A program made the position numbers and the translations under genes. 64,000 nucleotides of DNA, from the NCBI RefSeq assembly GCF_017744095.1, contig NZ_JAGHQX010000008.1:1-64000 (forward strand), written 5' to 3'. Source of the DNA: Shimia sp. R10_1. Its GTDB lineage: Bacteria > Pseudomonadota > Alphaproteobacteria > Rhodobacterales > Rhodobacteraceae. Each line of letters begins with the position of its first letter. Positions within the stretch are counted from its first letter, which is position 1. The notes under the pieces were generated by a model. That model was not told where the DNA came from, searched no databases, and saw only the letters and a list, made by a program, of their open reading frames with translations. Of this stretch, positions 63,503-64,000 are shown one piece after another.

Positions 63503-64000
63503 ATGCAACTCACTCAAGGACAGACCTATCTTGCGATTCCCGGACCATCGGTGATGCCGGAGGCTGTTTTGCGGGCCATGCACCGAACGGCCCCCAACAT
63601 CTATGAGGGAGAGCTGATCGAGCTGACAGCGGGTGTGTTGCGCGATCTGAAGAAAGTGGCCCGCACAGAGCATCACGCGGCAATCTACATCGGCAACGGC
63701 CATGCTGTCTGGGAAGCGTCGCTGGCCAATGTTGTGGAGCCGGGTGACAAGGTTCTGGTGCCTGCGGCAGGGACTTTCGGCCATGGCTGGGGCGAAATGG
63801 CGGTTGGCCTTGGGGTAGATACCGAGGTGATCGACTTTGGCCGCCAAAGCCCGATTGATCCGGCCCGTGTTGCCGAGGCGCTGACCGCTGATGCCAATCA
63901 TGAAATCAAAGCGGTGTTGGTCACCCATGTGGACACATCTACATCGCTGAAATGCGACGTGCCTGCGCTGCGCAAAGCCATGGACGCGACCGGGCATCCG
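63503..64000 (+). CDS. Class V aminotransferase (alanine/serine-glyoxylate type), 3' part outside window
   Basis: The first 166 codons of a PLP-dependent aminotransferase, cut by the window edge. ATG 63503 is preceded by GGAGA. LAIPGPSVMPEAVLRAMH and IYIGNGHAVWEASLANVVEPGDKVLVP match the start of the alanine-glyoxylate/serine-glyoxylate aminotransferase family, and LVTHVDTSTS follows in the expected place. The PLP lysine lies beyond the window. It is divergent from the ABC exporter. Confidence 0.85.
   Translation, partial: MQLTQGQTYLAIPGPSVMPEAVLRAMHRTAPNIYEGELIELTAGVLRDLKKVARTEHHAAIYIGNGHAVWEASLANVVEPGDKVLVPAAGTFGHGWGEMAVGLGVDTEVIDFGRQSPIDPARVAEALTADANHEIKAVLVTHVDTSTSLKCDVPALRKAMDATGHP

Overview
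The window reads as chromosomal DNA of a marine Roseobacter-group alphaproteobacterium (Rhodobacteraceae). This rests on an alphaproteobacterial EF-Tu with tRNA-Trp, a pcm - tolC - PopZ-like run, a DUF6280-type protein beside efp, and a YgfZ protein, all in ordinary chromosomal order on the right side. Assignments come from motifs read by eye; no database was searched.

Region A (about 0.1-7.7 kb) is a Tn7-like transposition module: TnsA-like endonuclease, TnsB-like DDE transposase (D295, D388, E424, with 35 residues between the last two), TnsC-like AAA ATPase and a TnsD/TniQ-like target selector, in one tightly packed operon. In front lie a divergent membrane-tailed XRE repressor and a small Ner-like DNA-binding protein, which recalls the c/ner control region of phage Mu. 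Region B (8.1-17.4 kb) is a GC-rich seven-gene operon in which nearly every junction overlaps by a few bases: HMG-CoA-reductase-like enzyme, UbiA-type prenyltransferase, PEP-synthase-like phosphotransferase, BtaA/DUF3419-like aminocarboxypropyl transferase, CTP-dependent polyprenol/phytol kinase-like membrane protein, GNAT-like protein and AMP-forming acyl ligase. I recognise each family but no described pathway that combines them. It is the best candidate for an undescribed biosynthetic system, possibly cargo of the Tn7-like element. A cluster of same-orientation TGACG-ended repeats at 17.65-17.86 kb may mark the far transposon end.

Region C (18.2-26.4 kb) is backbone: orphan solute-binding protein, cytochrome P450, lipoprotein, tuf, tRNA-Trp, hybrid histidine kinase and a metallophosphatase. 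Region D (26.7-54.6 kb) is an exopolysaccharide locus. It holds ManC, several glycosyltransferases, a Wzc-like co-polymerase/BY-kinase, a pyruvyltransferase, a Wza-like export protein, Wzx, Wzy, an O-acyltransferase, three sulfotransferases, a secreted glycoside hydrolase and an ExoY-like priming transferase. A subtilisin/P-domain/RTX protease and a small RTX protein sit inside it. The likely product is a sulfated, pyruvylated and acylated surface polysaccharide, made by a Wzx/Wzy route and accompanied by type I-secreted calcium-binding proteins.

Region E (54.7-64 kb) is housekeeping: tRNA-Cys, Pcm, TolC, PopZ-like protein, DUF6280-like protein, EF-P, a GNAT acetyltransferase, YgfZ, a TIGR04283-type glycosyltransferase, an MsbA-like ABC exporter and the start of a class V aminotransferase cut by the window edge.
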